From positions 5,022,001 to 5,086,000 of the forward strand of contig OZ245997.1 in the NCBI GenBank assembly GCA_965230195.1: a stretch of 64,000 nt of DNA, given 5' to 3'. This document shows positions 25,889-35,987 of this stretch, in pieces. The notes beneath the pieces are model-generated. The model worked only from the letters and a program-made list of their open reading frames with translations. It was not told where the DNA came from and ran no database searches. Numbering within the stretch: the stretch's first letter is position 1; each line of letters starts with the position of its first letter. Source of the DNA: Putridiphycobacter sp965230195 (GTDB lineage Bacteria; Bacteroidota; Bacteroidia; Flavobacteriales_D; Crocinitomicaceae). The position numbers and the translations under genes are program-made.

Positions 25889-27307
25889 ATGAGTGATTCT
25901 GGTAATTTAAAAAACGAACAATTCAGGGACTCTATATCTACTGTTGATAAAGACGGTAAAAGGGTTTGGGTTTTTGCAAAAAAAATATCAGGTAAATGGT
26001 TTAATAAAAGACAATTCTTTTCTTATTCCTTACTCGCCTTTTTATTCATTGCACCATTCATCAAAATAGGTGGTAATCCCCTATTGATGTTTAATATACT
26101 TGAAAGAAAATTTGTTATTTTCGGTAAAGTATTTTGGCCTGAAGACTCCCACTTATTTGCTATCAGCATGATTGCATTTGTCGTCCTGATTATTGTATTT
26201 ACTGTTGTTTTTGGTCGGTTATTTTGTGGTTGGGCCTGTCCTCAAACCATCTTCCTGGAAATGATATTCAGACGAATTGAATTTTGGATTGACGGAGACT
26301 GGAATCAACAGAAAAAACTGGACAAACAACCCTGGAATGCTGAGAAAATCAGAAAACGTCTTATTAAATGGGGAATTTATTGGATTATATCATTTGCAAT
26401 TGCTAATATTTTCCTTGCCTATATTATTGGTATAGATGAGTTGTTTTCTATCATGGGAGACCACCCTAAAAACCATATTGGTGGCTTAATTGCAATTTTT
26501 GCGTTCACCTCTATTTTCTTTGCTGTTTTTACGTGGTTCAGGGAGCAAGTTTGTATAGCTGTTTGTCCCTACGGAAGACTCCAGGGCGTTTTACTTGATC
26601 AAAACTCCATATTAGTTGCTTACGACTATAAAAGGGGTGAAGGTAAAACAGGCAGGGCAAAATTCAAAAAAAATGAAAACAGAGCCGAACTTGGAAAAGG
26701 AGATTGCATTGATTGTAATCAGTGTGTTAATGTATGCCCCACCGGAATAGATATTCGAAACGGAACACAGTTAGAGTGTGTTAACTGTACAGCCTGTATG
26801 GATGCCTGTGATTTTATGATGGAAAAAGTAGGGCTCGAAAAAAATCTGATCCGATATGATTCTGAATTTGGAATCAGTCAGGGCAAAAAGTTTAAGCTCA
26901 CTTCACGGGCCAAAGCTTACATAGTATTAATGATTGGAATCCTGGTATTACTTACAGTTTTACTGGCTACCCGATCAGACATTGAAACTACAATTTTACG
27001 GGAAAGAGGCACCTCTTACCAACGTATTGACAGTATAACCTATTCTAATATTTACAATATTCATTTAATCAATAAAACCTCAAAGGACATGCCTATTAAG
27101 TTGAGAGTTGAAAGTGAAAACGCAACTTTGGAAGTTTTTGGCGGAAAGGTTAACTTAGCACCAAGTGAGCAAACCAAACGAAAATTATTGGTTAAAATGA
27201 AATCAAACAACATCACCGGAATAAAAACACCAATAAAGATTGGAATCTATTCACAAAACAAACTTGTTGAATCGGTTAAGCTATCCTTTAGTGGTCCGGG
27301 GTTCTAA
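25889..27307 (+). CDS. ccoG: cbb3 oxidase accessory ferredoxin-type protein CcoG
   Basis: 472 residues, a membrane-bound iron-sulphur protein (FixG/RdxA family) linked to copper reduction during cbb3 assembly. Several membrane helices are visible, with the conserved CGWACPQT and CIAVCPYGRLQG motifs. Two 4Fe-4S clusters are predicted from CIDCNQCVNVCPTGIDI and CVNCTACMDACDFM. A last helix (about 345-365) anchors a C-terminal Ig-like domain. It lies 68 bp after ccoP, following the hairpin, and 11 bp before the FixH-like gene. Confidence 0.95.
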   Translation: MSDSGNLKNEQFRDSISTVDKDGKRVWVFAKKISGKWFNKRQFFSYSLLAFLFIAPFIKIGGNPLLMFNILERKFVIFGKVFWPEDSHLFAISMIAFVVLIIVFTVVFGRLFCGWACPQTIFLEMIFRRIEFWIDGDWNQQKKLDKQPWNAEKIRKRLIKWGIYWIISFAIANIFLAYIIGIDELFSIMGDHPKNHIGGLIAIFAFTSIFFAVFTWFREQVCIAVCPYGRLQGVLLDQNSILVAYDYKRGEGKTGRAKFKKNENRAELGKGDCIDCNQCVNVCPTGIDIRNGTQLECVNCTACMDACDFMMEKVGLEKNLIRYDSEFGISQGKKFKLTSRAKAYIVLMIGILVLLTVLLATRSDIETTILRERGTSYQRIDSITYSNIYNIHLINKTSKDMPIKLRVESENATLEVFGGKVNLAPSEQTKRKLLVKMKSNNITGIKTPIKIGIYSQNKLVESVKLSFSGPGF

Positions 27308-27318
27308 AATTTAAAACT

Positions 27319-27753
27319 ATGAAATTTACATGGGGTCATGGTATTACAATTGCAATAGTGCTGTTTATGACATTTATTGTCTACATTGTAATCCAGACAT
27401 TTCAGCTCAATGCTGACCTGGTCAGAGATGATTTTTATGAGCAGGAGGTTCATTTTGACGATAAAAAGAAAATGATTGAGAATTATCAAAACCTCTCTGA
27501 TAAAATTACAATTGAGAAAATAGAATCAGGAGTTAACATTACCTATCCGGAGAGTCCGGATGAAATTTCCGGAGACATTTTATTCTACAGAAGGGATGAT
27601 AAAAGATTGGATAAGACATTCAAAATAAATCTTTCGGAGAACCGTGCACAGCTTCTTCAATATTCTGAATTTTTGGAGGGTAAATATGACATTTCCATCA
27701 AATTTAATGATCAGGACAAAGGTTATCTCTTCCAATCCACAATTTTATTCTGA
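27319..27753 (+). CDS. ccoH: FixH/CcoH-family cbb3 assembly protein
   Basis: 144 residues: an N-terminal membrane helix (about 7-29, HGITIAIVLFMTFIVYIVIQ) and a periplasmic beta domain, with the family's DDFYEQEVHFDDKKKMIENY segment right after the helix. FixH-type proteins assist maturation of cbb3 oxidase, probably copper insertion. It overlaps the next gene by one base. Confidence 0.88.
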   Translation: MKFTWGHGITIAIVLFMTFIVYIVIQTFQLNADLVRDDFYEQEVHFDDKKKMIENYQNLSDKITIEKIESGVNITYPESPDEISGDILFYRRDDKRLDKTFKINLSENRAQLLQYSEFLEGKYDISIKFNDQDKGYLFQSTILF

Positions 27754-28445
27754 TGTTATGGTCAGCCTTTTTATTAGGGTTAGCCGGCAGCTTACATTGC
27801 GTAGGTATGTGTGGCCCCATTACATTACTGATCTCTTCCGGAAATCATCAATCCCGTAATCGGGCAATTCTACTCTATCATTTAGGTAAGCTAATGACTT
27901 ACATTATTATAGGCGCACTTTTTGGATTAATTGTAGCTACCGTATATGACTTTAACATTCAATCCATTTTAACGATAGTAAGTGGAGTCATTCTGTTGAT
28001 GTTTGCTTTTGTCCCCGGTTTTTTAAGTCTGCTTGAAAAAAAAGGATTTACTTTTTTTAATTCATTTTTCAGGTTCAAGAACAGAATTTTAAAATCAATT
28101 AATAAAAACAGGGTTGAGTATAGCTTTTTTATCGGTTTTTTTAACGGATTTATTCCCTGTGCCATGGTTTATTCAGCAGCAATTGTAGCATTATCTCAAA
28201 AAACATTTGGCAATAGTATTGTATTCATGATTTTATTTGGTTTAGGTACCATTCCGCTAATGACAATTTTCTATTTTATGGCCGGTAAAATCAAAGCACG
28301 ATTTTCCAAACATGCTTCAACCGTCCGATTAATTTCTTTTCTGATTGTAGGGTTATTTCTGGTTGGAAGAGGTGTTTACTTCTATGGCAATGAAGTCCCT
28401 CAGGAAAAGGAAGGCAGCAAGTTTGAAATCTGTTTACCTTTTTAA
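27753..28445 (+). CDS. UreH/SafE-like membrane protein of the cbb3 cluster
   Basis: 230 residues with six or so membrane helices. The signature GLAGSLHCVGMCGPITLLIS near the N-terminus, and NGFIPCAMVYSAAIVALSQ in the second half, mark the DsbD-transmembrane-like family (UreH / sulfite exporter TauE/SafE-like). The paired cysteines suggest thiol or copper handling. Members commonly end cbb3 operons in Bacteroidota, and a role in copper delivery is inferred from that context. Start overlaps ccoH by one base. Confidence 0.85.
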   Translation: MLWSAFLLGLAGSLHCVGMCGPITLLISSGNHQSRNRAILLYHLGKLMTYIIIGALFGLIVATVYDFNIQSILTIVSGVILLMFAFVPGFLSLLEKKGFTFFNSFFRFKNRILKSINKNRVEYSFFIGFFNGFIPCAMVYSAAIVALSQKTFGNSIVFMILFGLGTIPLMTIFYFMAGKIKARFSKHASTVRLISFLIVGLFLVGRGVYFYGNEVPQEKEGSKFEICLPF

Positions 28446-28538
28446 ACCCGAATTAAGTAGCAGAACTTTGTTTATAAAGGTTCAAACAATAATAAAATGA
28501 ATGGTTTCGGGAATGAAACGTGTACACTAATACGGTGA

Positions 28539-28552
28539 TTGATGGAAATCAA
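28539..28552. promoter_or_regulatory. Consensus FNR box (TTGAT-N4-ATCAA)
   Basis: TTGATGGAAATCAA is a perfect match to the FNR/Anr/FixK consensus, in the intergenic region after the cbb3 cluster. Its TTG (28539-28541) is also positioned as the -33 of a promoter whose -7 is TAATTTTG at 28563-28570 (21 bp spacer). A bound regulator would overlap that promoter. One such match is expected by chance at roughly 0.2 per window of this composition, so location matters. Confidence 0.5.
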
Positions 28553-28562
28553 ACGAAGTGAT

Positions 28563-28570
28563 TAATTTTG
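28563..28570 (+). promoter_or_regulatory. -7 promoter box before the SBBP-type T9SS gene
   Basis: TAATTTTG with TTG 21 bp upstream (28539-28541). The implied start is near 28576, leaving a leader of about 87 nt before the ATG at 28663. Confidence 0.5.
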
Positions 28571-28662
28571 TTTAATAGTCTACCAATTGAACACGTATTT
28601 ATTGTTGAATCAACTTTTACCTTCATGATTTCGTTATATTAGCACTAATCAGAAGGCCTTTT

Positions 28663-30309
28663 ATGAGAAACATAATATTGATAATTCCCATATTATTTTT
28701 TACTTTCTATTTGAAAACCAATTTATATGGTCAATCGTGGAACTGGATGATAAAAGGTGATGGCATTACCACAATGCAGGGACAATCAAATACCATTAAC
28801 AATATTGTTCAAAGTGACAACGGCTTTCTATACGTTACGGGAAGTTTCAGGGATACATTAATTATTGAGGACGATACTTTAGTTGCCAACGATTTTACAG
28901 ATGCCTTTGTGGCAAAGTTTAATACCCAGCAAAACTTAATCTGGGTTAAACATATTTCAAGTAGCGGAGTAACAGATTGTAAAGGGCTAACCATTGACGA
29001 AAACGGAAAAATTGTTATTGGCGGTTATTTTCAAGGTGACCTGACTTATGATTCAGGCTTAAACCTCTCATCTCCTGGTGCTTCAGAACTTTTTATGTTT
29101 TGGCTTGATCAGCTGGGCAATATTGTCCAGCATGAATATACCTCAGGGTGTAATTATTGTGAGATATTCGACATTGCCGTTGATCAGAATAATAATGTTT
29201 TGGCTGCAGGAAATTTTTTAGGACAATTTAATCATGACAATGTTAATTTAAATTCCATTGCGGGATTGAACTTTTTTTGCATAAAAGTTAATTCTGCAGG
29301 ATTTTTTGAATGGGGAGCACAAAGCATTGGCGGAGGTAATCTTGCCAATGGCATTAGCCTTGATTCGGAGAATGAGGTTTATATAGCAGGAAGTTTTGAG
29401 GATGGTGCAGACATTGGAGGCAGCACCTATACTTCAGCAAACGGAAATCATAATATGTTTGTAGCCAAATACAACAGTGCAGGTAATTCCGAATGGGTTT
29501 ATACCGTTACAGGTTTTGATGAAATTCACGGCAACAATATTCATGTCAATTCAAATAATACTATTGGTGTAGTTGGAGAATTCAGACAAATAGCTGAGGT
29601 AGGCACAGATACCCTACTCCAAAGTCAGGGCAATTACGATATTCTTTTTCTTACTTTGACAGAGAATGGTGATTATATTAAAGCACAAGGATTTGGTGGA
29701 TTAAATAATGACATCCCTACCGATATGGACAGTGATTTTTACGGGAATTTTATTATTGGAGGTAAAATTGGATATGGCGCTGAGTTCGGAGACACTACTG
29801 TATCTGCAGTTGGAACAGCGAATACTTTTGTGACCAAAATAAAAAGGGACAGTGTCAAATGGGTCAGAACCATTCCCGGAACAGGACTCAACGAAGGACT
29901 TTGTCTTCATTACGGCCTAAATGAGAAAATATACTGTGGTGGTACGTTAAGAGATTCCGTATTTATTGCAAATGACACCTTAACGGCACCAAGTGGTAAA
30001 GACTTTTATCTGGCAGAACTGGGAGACTACATTAACCATGATGATTATGCTTCTGTAAAGGAAAACATAAAGGAAAGTATAATTAAAGTATTTCCTAACC
30101 CGGGAACCGGCTTGTTCTATATAAGTAGTTCCAGTCCCATACAAGCCGTTCAAATTTACAACCTTAGCGGTCAGCTGATACAAACTGTAAATAACTCCAA
30201 TACTTATCCATTGGAAATTGACATTACTTCTACTAATAGCGGGATTTACCTTTTACGTGTCCAAACTGAAACAGAAACTACAGTCTTAAAAACAATAAAA
30301 ACTGATTAA
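28663..30309 (+). CDS. T9SS-secreted beta-propeller-like protein with type A sorting domain
   Basis: 548 residues with a signal peptide (1-24). The body consists of repeated blades of the SBBP type (patterns such as GSFRDTLIIEDDTLVAN, DAFVAKFNTQQNLIWVKHIS, GGYFQGDLTYDS, IAGSFEDGADIGGSTY), about 60 residues each. The C-terminal 75 residues (from about 471, VFPNPGTGLFYISS to GIYLLRVQTETETTVLKTIK) are a type A T9SS sorting domain. It should be exported across the outer membrane. No enzyme motif is seen. It interrupts the distance between the cbb3 operon and ccoI. Confidence 0.85.
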   Translation: MRNIILIIPILFFTFYLKTNLYGQSWNWMIKGDGITTMQGQSNTINNIVQSDNGFLYVTGSFRDTLIIEDDTLVANDFTDAFVAKFNTQQNLIWVKHISSSGVTDCKGLTIDENGKIVIGGYFQGDLTYDSGLNLSSPGASELFMFWLDQLGNIVQHEYTSGCNYCEIFDIAVDQNNNVLAAGNFLGQFNHDNVNLNSIAGLNFFCIKVNSAGFFEWGAQSIGGGNLANGISLDSENEVYIAGSFEDGADIGGSTYTSANGNHNMFVAKYNSAGNSEWVYTVTGFDEIHGNNIHVNSNNTIGVVGEFRQIAEVGTDTLLQSQGNYDILFLTLTENGDYIKAQGFGGLNNDIPTDMDSDFYGNFIIGGKIGYGAEFGDTTVSAVGTANTFVTKIKRDSVKWVRTIPGTGLNEGLCLHYGLNEKIYCGGTLRDSVFIANDTLTAPSGKDFYLAELGDYINHDDYASVKENIKESIIKVFPNPGTGLFYISSSSPIQAVQIYNLSGQLIQTVNNSNTYPLEIDITSTNSGIYLLRVQTETETTVLKTIKTD

Positions 30310-30600
30310 AATCTAATTTTCAACCCCTTACCTTTTGCTTTTGAAATAAATTGGATCTAAAATTTAAATATGCAACTTTAAAATGCTATTTTTCGTCCTT
30401 AAAAATAGAACCCGTTTTGGAGTGTGCCAAAATAATTTGGGTATAAATTGCCTCAGTTATTTTGTCTCATTTCATCAAACTATAAATTTTAAATTACCTC
30501 AGGTGAAATAACCACAAATATTTGATCGGCTTAGTTTACATACAATGCCTGAACAAAATTTTGGAAATTCCATCTAACAAATGAAATAAAACTTAGACAG
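30310..30600. other. Intergenic region between two T9SS genes
   Basis: 291 bp, AT-rich. I find no ORF of note, no strong hairpin with a T-run and no exact TAnnTTTG box. A near-match (TTTG-N-TATTTTG around 30448-30473) may be the promoter of the downstream gene. Confidence 0.4.
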
Positions 30601-33540
30601 ATGAAACGACTATCATTATTACTTTTCTTTTCCCTGATTTTTCTTCAAGGTCAGGTTCATGCCTGTACATTCTTTGATGCCAGTGTATCAAATATACAAA
30701 GTCTGGGAAATGACCAATTTCAAATTACTTTTGAACTGTGTCAGGGTGATACTGATGGTGCCACTTCATTAACAACAGGGTTCTTATTAGATATTCAGTG
30801 CGCTACTATCGACAACCTGTTAACACCAAGTTTGACCAGTACCAATGGCCAAACCATTAATGCCACAATAAATGGTACTACTATTGAATGGGGGGATGTC
30901 GACGATCCGACCGCTCCGGTTTTTATTGACCAAAACGTAAATGGTGGGGCACAACAATGTTTTACTGTTGATGTTGTGGTTACAATTGATTTTAACTGTA
31001 CTGTTGCCGATAATATAATTACCTATGATTTTGTAGCTGCCTATGGTGCACCTTCAGGTTCAATTTATCCTGGTAACAATCAACAACACTGCTGGGGATC
31101 ATTTAGTGAAATTTTACCTTGTGAATCCACTTATTCGTTTGACCTTTCCATTAACCAACAGTTTTTTGGTAACTGGAACTGGCAACCACTTGGAGATTCC
31201 TTAGTTATTTCTGACCCTTCCGGAAATGTATTGGCACAATACGATTCTCAAACCTTATTTAATTTAGGGTCAAATGATGGTAACCTGACGGTAAATCTTT
31301 ACCCTTTCTGCTTTGAATGTGGTAATTTTGTGATCAACTATTATGTCCCGTTAAACGACCCTCAGGGAAATATCGTGACACCAAAATGGATCGAAGTTGA
31401 CTTTAATGGTACCGTTGTTCAGTCGGATACCGGTCATTCAGTCACACTGAATTTTGATTCAGGTGTCCCCTGCTCCATTGTAACATCCACTAACCCTACT
31501 TGTTTAGGAAACTGTGATGGTACAATTGTGTTTGATGGATCGCTACTGACCCAACCTGTTGACTATAGTATTGATGATATGGCAACCAGTCAAAACAGTA
31601 ATACATTTACCGGACTTTGTGCCGGCACTTATTATGTAAGTGCAACAGACGCAACAGGGTATATCGTTTTAGATACCGTTGAATTAACAGCCAGTATTCC
31701 GGTAGTTGATCTGGGACCAGATATCATTAATTGTGATGGCACCCCTATTTTACTTAATGCAGGAGGTCCGTTCGCAGGCTACGATTGGCAGGACAATAGC
31801 ACTGCTCAAACTTTTAACGCAACTACATCAGGAACTTACTGGGTAACAGTTACAGACATTAACGGCTGTACGAATTCTGACACTATTGAACTGGGTATAA
31901 ATCAAATCACTGCTAATGTGACCAATATTATTAACGAATCGTGTAATAATGCAAATAATGCATCTGCAACTGTTCAAAACATACTGGGATCGGGAAATGG
32001 TCAGTACACTGTAACCTGGATTGATCCTGTAGGCGCAGTATTTGATACCGAAATGGTAAACCAGGGTGGAAGCTCTTCTCAAAATACATTATATTCAGGA
32101 ATATGGCAGGTTATTATTACTGATGATTATGGCTGTCAGTGGAATCAAAACATTCCAATTCAGGTCGGATCAATCACCATCAATGCCTTGTTAGGACATC
32201 CTCAGTGTTATAATACTGCAACAGGATCGATTACCGCAAATACCACCACTCCAGGTACTTTTTACTTCGAAATAAAAGACAGTAATGGTGATGTTAAAAA
32301 TAATAATGGAACCAACACTGCGAATTCTCTGCTATATGGAACCTACACTGTTAGCATTACTGATGACAATGGTTGCTACAACGAATTAACGGTTGAATTA
32401 ATTAATCCGCCAAGTCTTGACGTTGATATAAACATTACTGCACCTCCATGTTACGGAGAGTCAAAAGGAATTGCTTTTGTTGAAAGAGTGCATAATTATC
32501 AGGGTGGATTAGATGACATCATTTACAGCTGGGATCCAACAGGTCTGCAAGGGATTGGTGAAACCATTATTCTGGACCAGCCTTCAGGAGAATACACTGT
32601 TCAAATCCAGGATTCAATCGGTTGTACTTACCTCGAATCTTTCTTTATTCCGTCTCCGGATCCTTTAGTGGGTATATTAGAAGTGGTATCTCCAACTTAC
32701 TGTAGAACTGCCGGATACCAAAAAGGAAATGGTGAAGTAGCCGTTACTACAGGTGGAATCGGTCAATCAGGAACAGGTAACGTAATTTATGAGTGGGAAA
32801 ATTTAACTAATGGAGATGTATCAAATAACACTACATTTATTGTAAATGAACCGGGATGGATGGTTGCAACACTAACTGATGATAACCATTGTATATTCAG
32901 AGATTCTATATATGTGGATTCCCTTAACCCTGAGGCTGCATTTATACTTGAATCAGATGATTTTGAAGGACCTGGTAAATATGAAGGTACAGAAATGTTA
33001 GATGTTGAGCTGATTAACCAATCTATTAACTTTTCTAAATCGACATATGCATTATCAGATTCTACTTTCAGCCTGAGCTGGTTTAATAACGAGCCAGGAA
33101 ATGAAAATAACAACTGGTTCTTCAGATATGACTATAACATCACCAAAACTGATACGGTACTTCCAGGCCAGCAAGATTATGAAGTATGTCTTGTCGCTAA
33201 AAACTTTAATGATTGTAGAGATACAATTTGCGAAATTTTAACTGTTAATGCATTTCCGGAACTGGAAGTTCCAAATGTATTTACACCAGGTGCCAGTCCG
33301 AACAATGAGTTTTTCTTCCCTTCGAGAGGAATTGAAGTGTTTGATTGTCGTGTTTTCAACAGGTACGGTGTTGAAGTATTTAGATTCAATAGTATTGATG
33401 ATAAATGGGATGGAAATAATATGAGGAATGGAAAAGAATGTCGTGACGGTGTTTATTTCTATGTCTATAAAGCCACTTCAACAAATAACACTGAATTTGA
33501 CGGACAAGGTAATATTCATTTAATCCGAAAGAAGGAGTAA
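30601..33540 (+). CDS. SprB-repeat T9SS protein with type B sorting domain
   Basis: 979 residues with a signal peptide (1-21, cleavage near VHACT). After about 290 residues of beta-rich sequence there are SprB-type repeats beginning near residues 296, 444, 531, 613 and 695 (examples: NPTCLGNCDGTIVFDG, GHPQCYNTATGSITANTT, APPCYGESKGIAFVE). The C-terminus (about 889-979, VPNVFTPGASPNNEFFFP to IHLIRKKE) is the gliding-motility-associated type B T9SS signal. SprB-like proteins are surface adhesins in gliding bacteria. Its end lies 12 bp from the convergent ccoI gene with no terminator hairpin between. Confidence 0.9.
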   Translation: MKRLSLLLFFSLIFLQGQVHACTFFDASVSNIQSLGNDQFQITFELCQGDTDGATSLTTGFLLDIQCATIDNLLTPSLTSTNGQTINATINGTTIEWGDVDDPTAPVFIDQNVNGGAQQCFTVDVVVTIDFNCTVADNIITYDFVAAYGAPSGSIYPGNNQQHCWGSFSEILPCESTYSFDLSINQQFFGNWNWQPLGDSLVISDPSGNVLAQYDSQTLFNLGSNDGNLTVNLYPFCFECGNFVINYYVPLNDPQGNIVTPKWIEVDFNGTVVQSDTGHSVTLNFDSGVPCSIVTSTNPTCLGNCDGTIVFDGSLLTQPVDYSIDDMATSQNSNTFTGLCAGTYYVSATDATGYIVLDTVELTASIPVVDLGPDIINCDGTPILLNAGGPFAGYDWQDNSTAQTFNATTSGTYWVTVTDINGCTNSDTIELGINQITANVTNIINESCNNANNASATVQNILGSGNGQYTVTWIDPVGAVFDTEMVNQGGSSSQNTLYSGIWQVIITDDYGCQWNQNIPIQVGSITINALLGHPQCYNTATGSITANTTTPGTFYFEIKDSNGDVKNNNGTNTANSLLYGTYTVSITDDNGCYNELTVELINPPSLDVDINITAPPCYGESKGIAFVERVHNYQGGLDDIIYSWDPTGLQGIGETIILDQPSGEYTVQIQDSIGCTYLESFFIPSPDPLVGILEVVSPTYCRTAGYQKGNGEVAVTTGGIGQSGTGNVIYEWENLTNGDVSNNTTFIVNEPGWMVATLTDDNHCIFRDSIYVDSLNPEAAFILESDDFEGPGKYEGTEMLDVELINQSINFSKSTYALSDSTFSLSWFNNEPGNENNNWFFRYDYNITKTDTVLPGQQDYEVCLVAKNFNDCRDTICEILTVNAFPELEVPNVFTPGASPNNEFFFPSRGIEVFDCRVFNRYGVEVFRFNSIDDKWDGNNMRNGKECRDGVYFYVYKATSTNNTEFDGQGNIHLIRKKE

Positions 33541-33552
33541 ATTAATCCTGCT

Positions 33553-35913
33553 TTATTGGAGCTTTCTGCCTCGCAGGCTGGTTAATGCAGTCACAAACAG
33601 AACTACGCTAATTGAACTTAACGGCATTAATATTGCTGCTACCATTGGTTTTAAATTACCTGTAATGGCAAACCCCATTCCTATGGAGTTATAAAGCAAT
33701 GAGAAAGCATAGCTAAACTTAACCACTCTTATATTATACTGACAATAATTGATAAACTCAGGCAAAAACCTGAGTTTATCTCCGTTTATAATAGCATCAG
33801 AAGAAGGGGTAAATGAATAAACATCATCCACAACTGAAACGCCAACTTCAGCCTGCTGTAATGCTCCGGCATCATTTAGCCCGTCTCCTAACATCATTAC
33901 TGTTTTGTCAGATTGCTGAAGCGATTTTATATAGGCCAGCTTATCCTCAGGTTTTTGATTAAAACTGAGTTGAGTATCTGGTGGTAACATTTGTCTGAGT
34001 TTACCCTCCTCAGCTGAATTGTCTCCAGATAAAATGTGTAGCTTGCGTCCATCAACATGTAAGCTTTTACACATTTCTTCCAAACCAGACCTGTATGAAT
34101 TTTCAATGATAAATGACCCTTTTACATTATCATCAACCACAACACAGACTCTGGTTTTTTCATCATTGAAATTGACATTAAGCCAATTTTTACTTCCTAT
34201 TTTATATTGTTTCCCATTAACAACAGCCTGTATTCCTTTCCCCGGTAATTCTTCGTAATTCTCAGGAGATACTTCATATTTATGCTTTAAAAAACCATTT
34301 ATTTTTTGGCTTAAAGGATGAGCAGAATGTCCGGTTAACATTTTAACAATACTACTTTCAGATTCATCCAACTCATCACCTTCCCATGAAATTGAATTCA
34401 AATTGTTTTGGGTAATCGTTCCCGTTTTATCAAAAACAATGTCAGTCACTTTAGCAAAAGGTTCAATAATATTAACAGCCCTGAGGTAGAGTTCCTTTCT
34501 TCCCATCACACGCATCCCGTTACCGTAAGTAAAAGGAACAGAAAGTGCAATGGCACAAGGACAGGCAACAATTAGAATTGAGACCACTATGAACGCTACC
34601 TGACTGCTATCAATAAAATACCAGGAAATACCTGCAAGCACCGCAATGATTATTAATATTAATGTAAACCTGCGACTAATTAAATCGGACAGAGTTTCAT
34701 GATCCGTTTTCTTATTAAAAATGGGATTATTCCACAGCTGTGTCAGATAACTATTTTCAATTTTCTTTGTGATTTCAATTTCAATAGCCGTTCCTTTTTG
34801 CCGTCCACCAGCATAAAGTTTATCTCCCTCCGACTTCCCAATCAAATTTGATTCTCCTGAAACAAAACTATAATCAATTCTACCATTACCCGAATGCAGC
34901 ATTGAATCAGCCGGAATCAGCTCATTATTACGAATCAATAGCCTGTCCCCCACCTCTACCTCTCTTAAAGGTATAATTTCCTCTTCCTCACCTACCAATT
35001 TGGTTACTGCCATTGGAAAGTACGATTTATAATCCCGTTCGAAATTGATGGCACTATAGGTTTGCTGTTGAAACCATTTACCTAATAATAAAAAGAAAAT
35101 CAGCCCGATAAAAGAATCAAAATAACCAGCTCCAAATCCAAAAACAACTTCATACAAAGACCTTAAATACAGTGCAAAAATTCCCAGCGAAATTGGCACA
35201 TCAATATTAATTCTTTTAATTTTTAATGACTTGTAAGCTGAAATGATGTAATCCTTTGCTCCAAAAACCAAAACCGGAATAGAAAACAAGAGATTTAGAT
35301 AATTGAAAATGGTTTGAAAATTATGATCCTGTTCATTAATCCCCAGGTATTCAGGAAAGCTTAGTAGCATAACATTACCAAAACAAAATCCTGTTAACCC
35401 GATTTTAAAAATTAAAGATTTATTGTTCGATACTTTTCTTTTACGATCATAGTCTTCTAAAGTGATATTTGGAGGATAGCCAATTGAAGCCAGTAATTCT
35501 GCCAGTGACTTCAATGAAATTTCATCTTCATTAAAAGTGATTTCCACTTCTTTTTTAACAAAATAAACCTGACTTGAAATTACCCCCTCAGCTAACTGAC
35601 CAAGACGCTCAAGCAACCATAAACAGGAACTGCAGTGGATTTGAGGGAGAAAAAACTTGATTTTAGAAACCGATCCCTCATTAAAAATAATCAGCTTTGA
35701 TCTGAATTCCTCCAGTTCTAAAAAATTATACTTCCCTTTAAATGCCTTGTTTGATTTTATCCCTGGATTTTTCTCTTCAAAATCATAGTAAGAGGTTAAA
35801 TCCGAACCGTTAAGAATGTCATAAACCGTCTTACACCCTTCGCAACAAAATTCTTTTTGATCAAAAAAGACAATATCCCGACAATCATCACCACAATGGA
35901 AGCACTTACTCAT
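33553..35913 (-). CDS. ccoI: Copper-translocating P1B-type ATPase, CcoI/FixI type
   Basis: 786 residues. The N-terminus has a cysteine-rich metal-binding module (CFHCGDDC, then FCCEGCKTVY) and a heavy-metal-associated domain with HCSSC near residue 95. The transmembrane metal site is CPC (VACPCAIALS, about residue 450). The phosphorylation site is DKTGTIT with Asp495, followed by GHSAHPLS and the hinge GDGLNDAGAL. This N-terminal layout marks the FixI/CcoI group, which exports copper for cbb3 oxidase assembly. It is separated from the cbb3 operon by two T9SS genes and faces them. It is divergent from the histidine kinase. Confidence 0.93.
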   Translation of the reverse strand: MSKCFHCGDDCRDIVFFDQKEFCCEGCKTVYDILNGSDLTSYYDFEEKNPGIKSNKAFKGKYNFLELEEFRSKLIIFNEGSVSKIKFFLPQIHCSSCLWLLERLGQLAEGVISSQVYFVKKEVEITFNEDEISLKSLAELLASIGYPPNITLEDYDRKRKVSNNKSLIFKIGLTGFCFGNVMLLSFPEYLGINEQDHNFQTIFNYLNLLFSIPVLVFGAKDYIISAYKSLKIKRINIDVPISLGIFALYLRSLYEVVFGFGAGYFDSFIGLIFFLLLGKWFQQQTYSAINFERDYKSYFPMAVTKLVGEEEEIIPLREVEVGDRLLIRNNELIPADSMLHSGNGRIDYSFVSGESNLIGKSEGDKLYAGGRQKGTAIEIEITKKIENSYLTQLWNNPIFNKKTDHETLSDLISRRFTLILIIIAVLAGISWYFIDSSQVAFIVVSILIVACPCAIALSVPFTYGNGMRVMGRKELYLRAVNIIEPFAKVTDIVFDKTGTITQNNLNSISWEGDELDESESSIVKMLTGHSAHPLSQKINGFLKHKYEVSPENYEELPGKGIQAVVNGKQYKIGSKNWLNVNFNDEKTRVCVVVDDNVKGSFIIENSYRSGLEEMCKSLHVDGRKLHILSGDNSAEEGKLRQMLPPDTQLSFNQKPEDKLAYIKSLQQSDKTVMMLGDGLNDAGALQQAEVGVSVVDDVYSFTPSSDAIINGDKLRFLPEFINYCQYNIRVVKFSYAFSLLYNSIGMGFAITGNLKPMVAAILMPLSSISVVLFVTALTSLRGRKLQ

Positions 35914-35935
35914 GAATAATAAACTAATTTGATAA

Positions 35936-35943
35936 CAAAATTA
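35936..35943 (-). promoter_or_regulatory. -7 promoter box for ccoI
   Basis: Minus strand TAATTTTG, 22 bp before the ccoI ATG, within the 74-bp divergent region shared with the kinase gene. On the other strand TAACTTTA (35957-35964) is a plausible -7 for the kinase. A TTGAT half-site lies at 35929-35933. Confidence 0.4.
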
Positions 35944-35987
35944 ACCGGGATTTTTTAACTTTATCATGCAAAAAGTCATAAAAAAAA

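Noticed and set aside
30601..33540. Tandem DNA repeats in the SprB-like gene
   Set aside because: The repeats are visible in protein but too diverged in DNA to count as a tandem nucleotide repeat.
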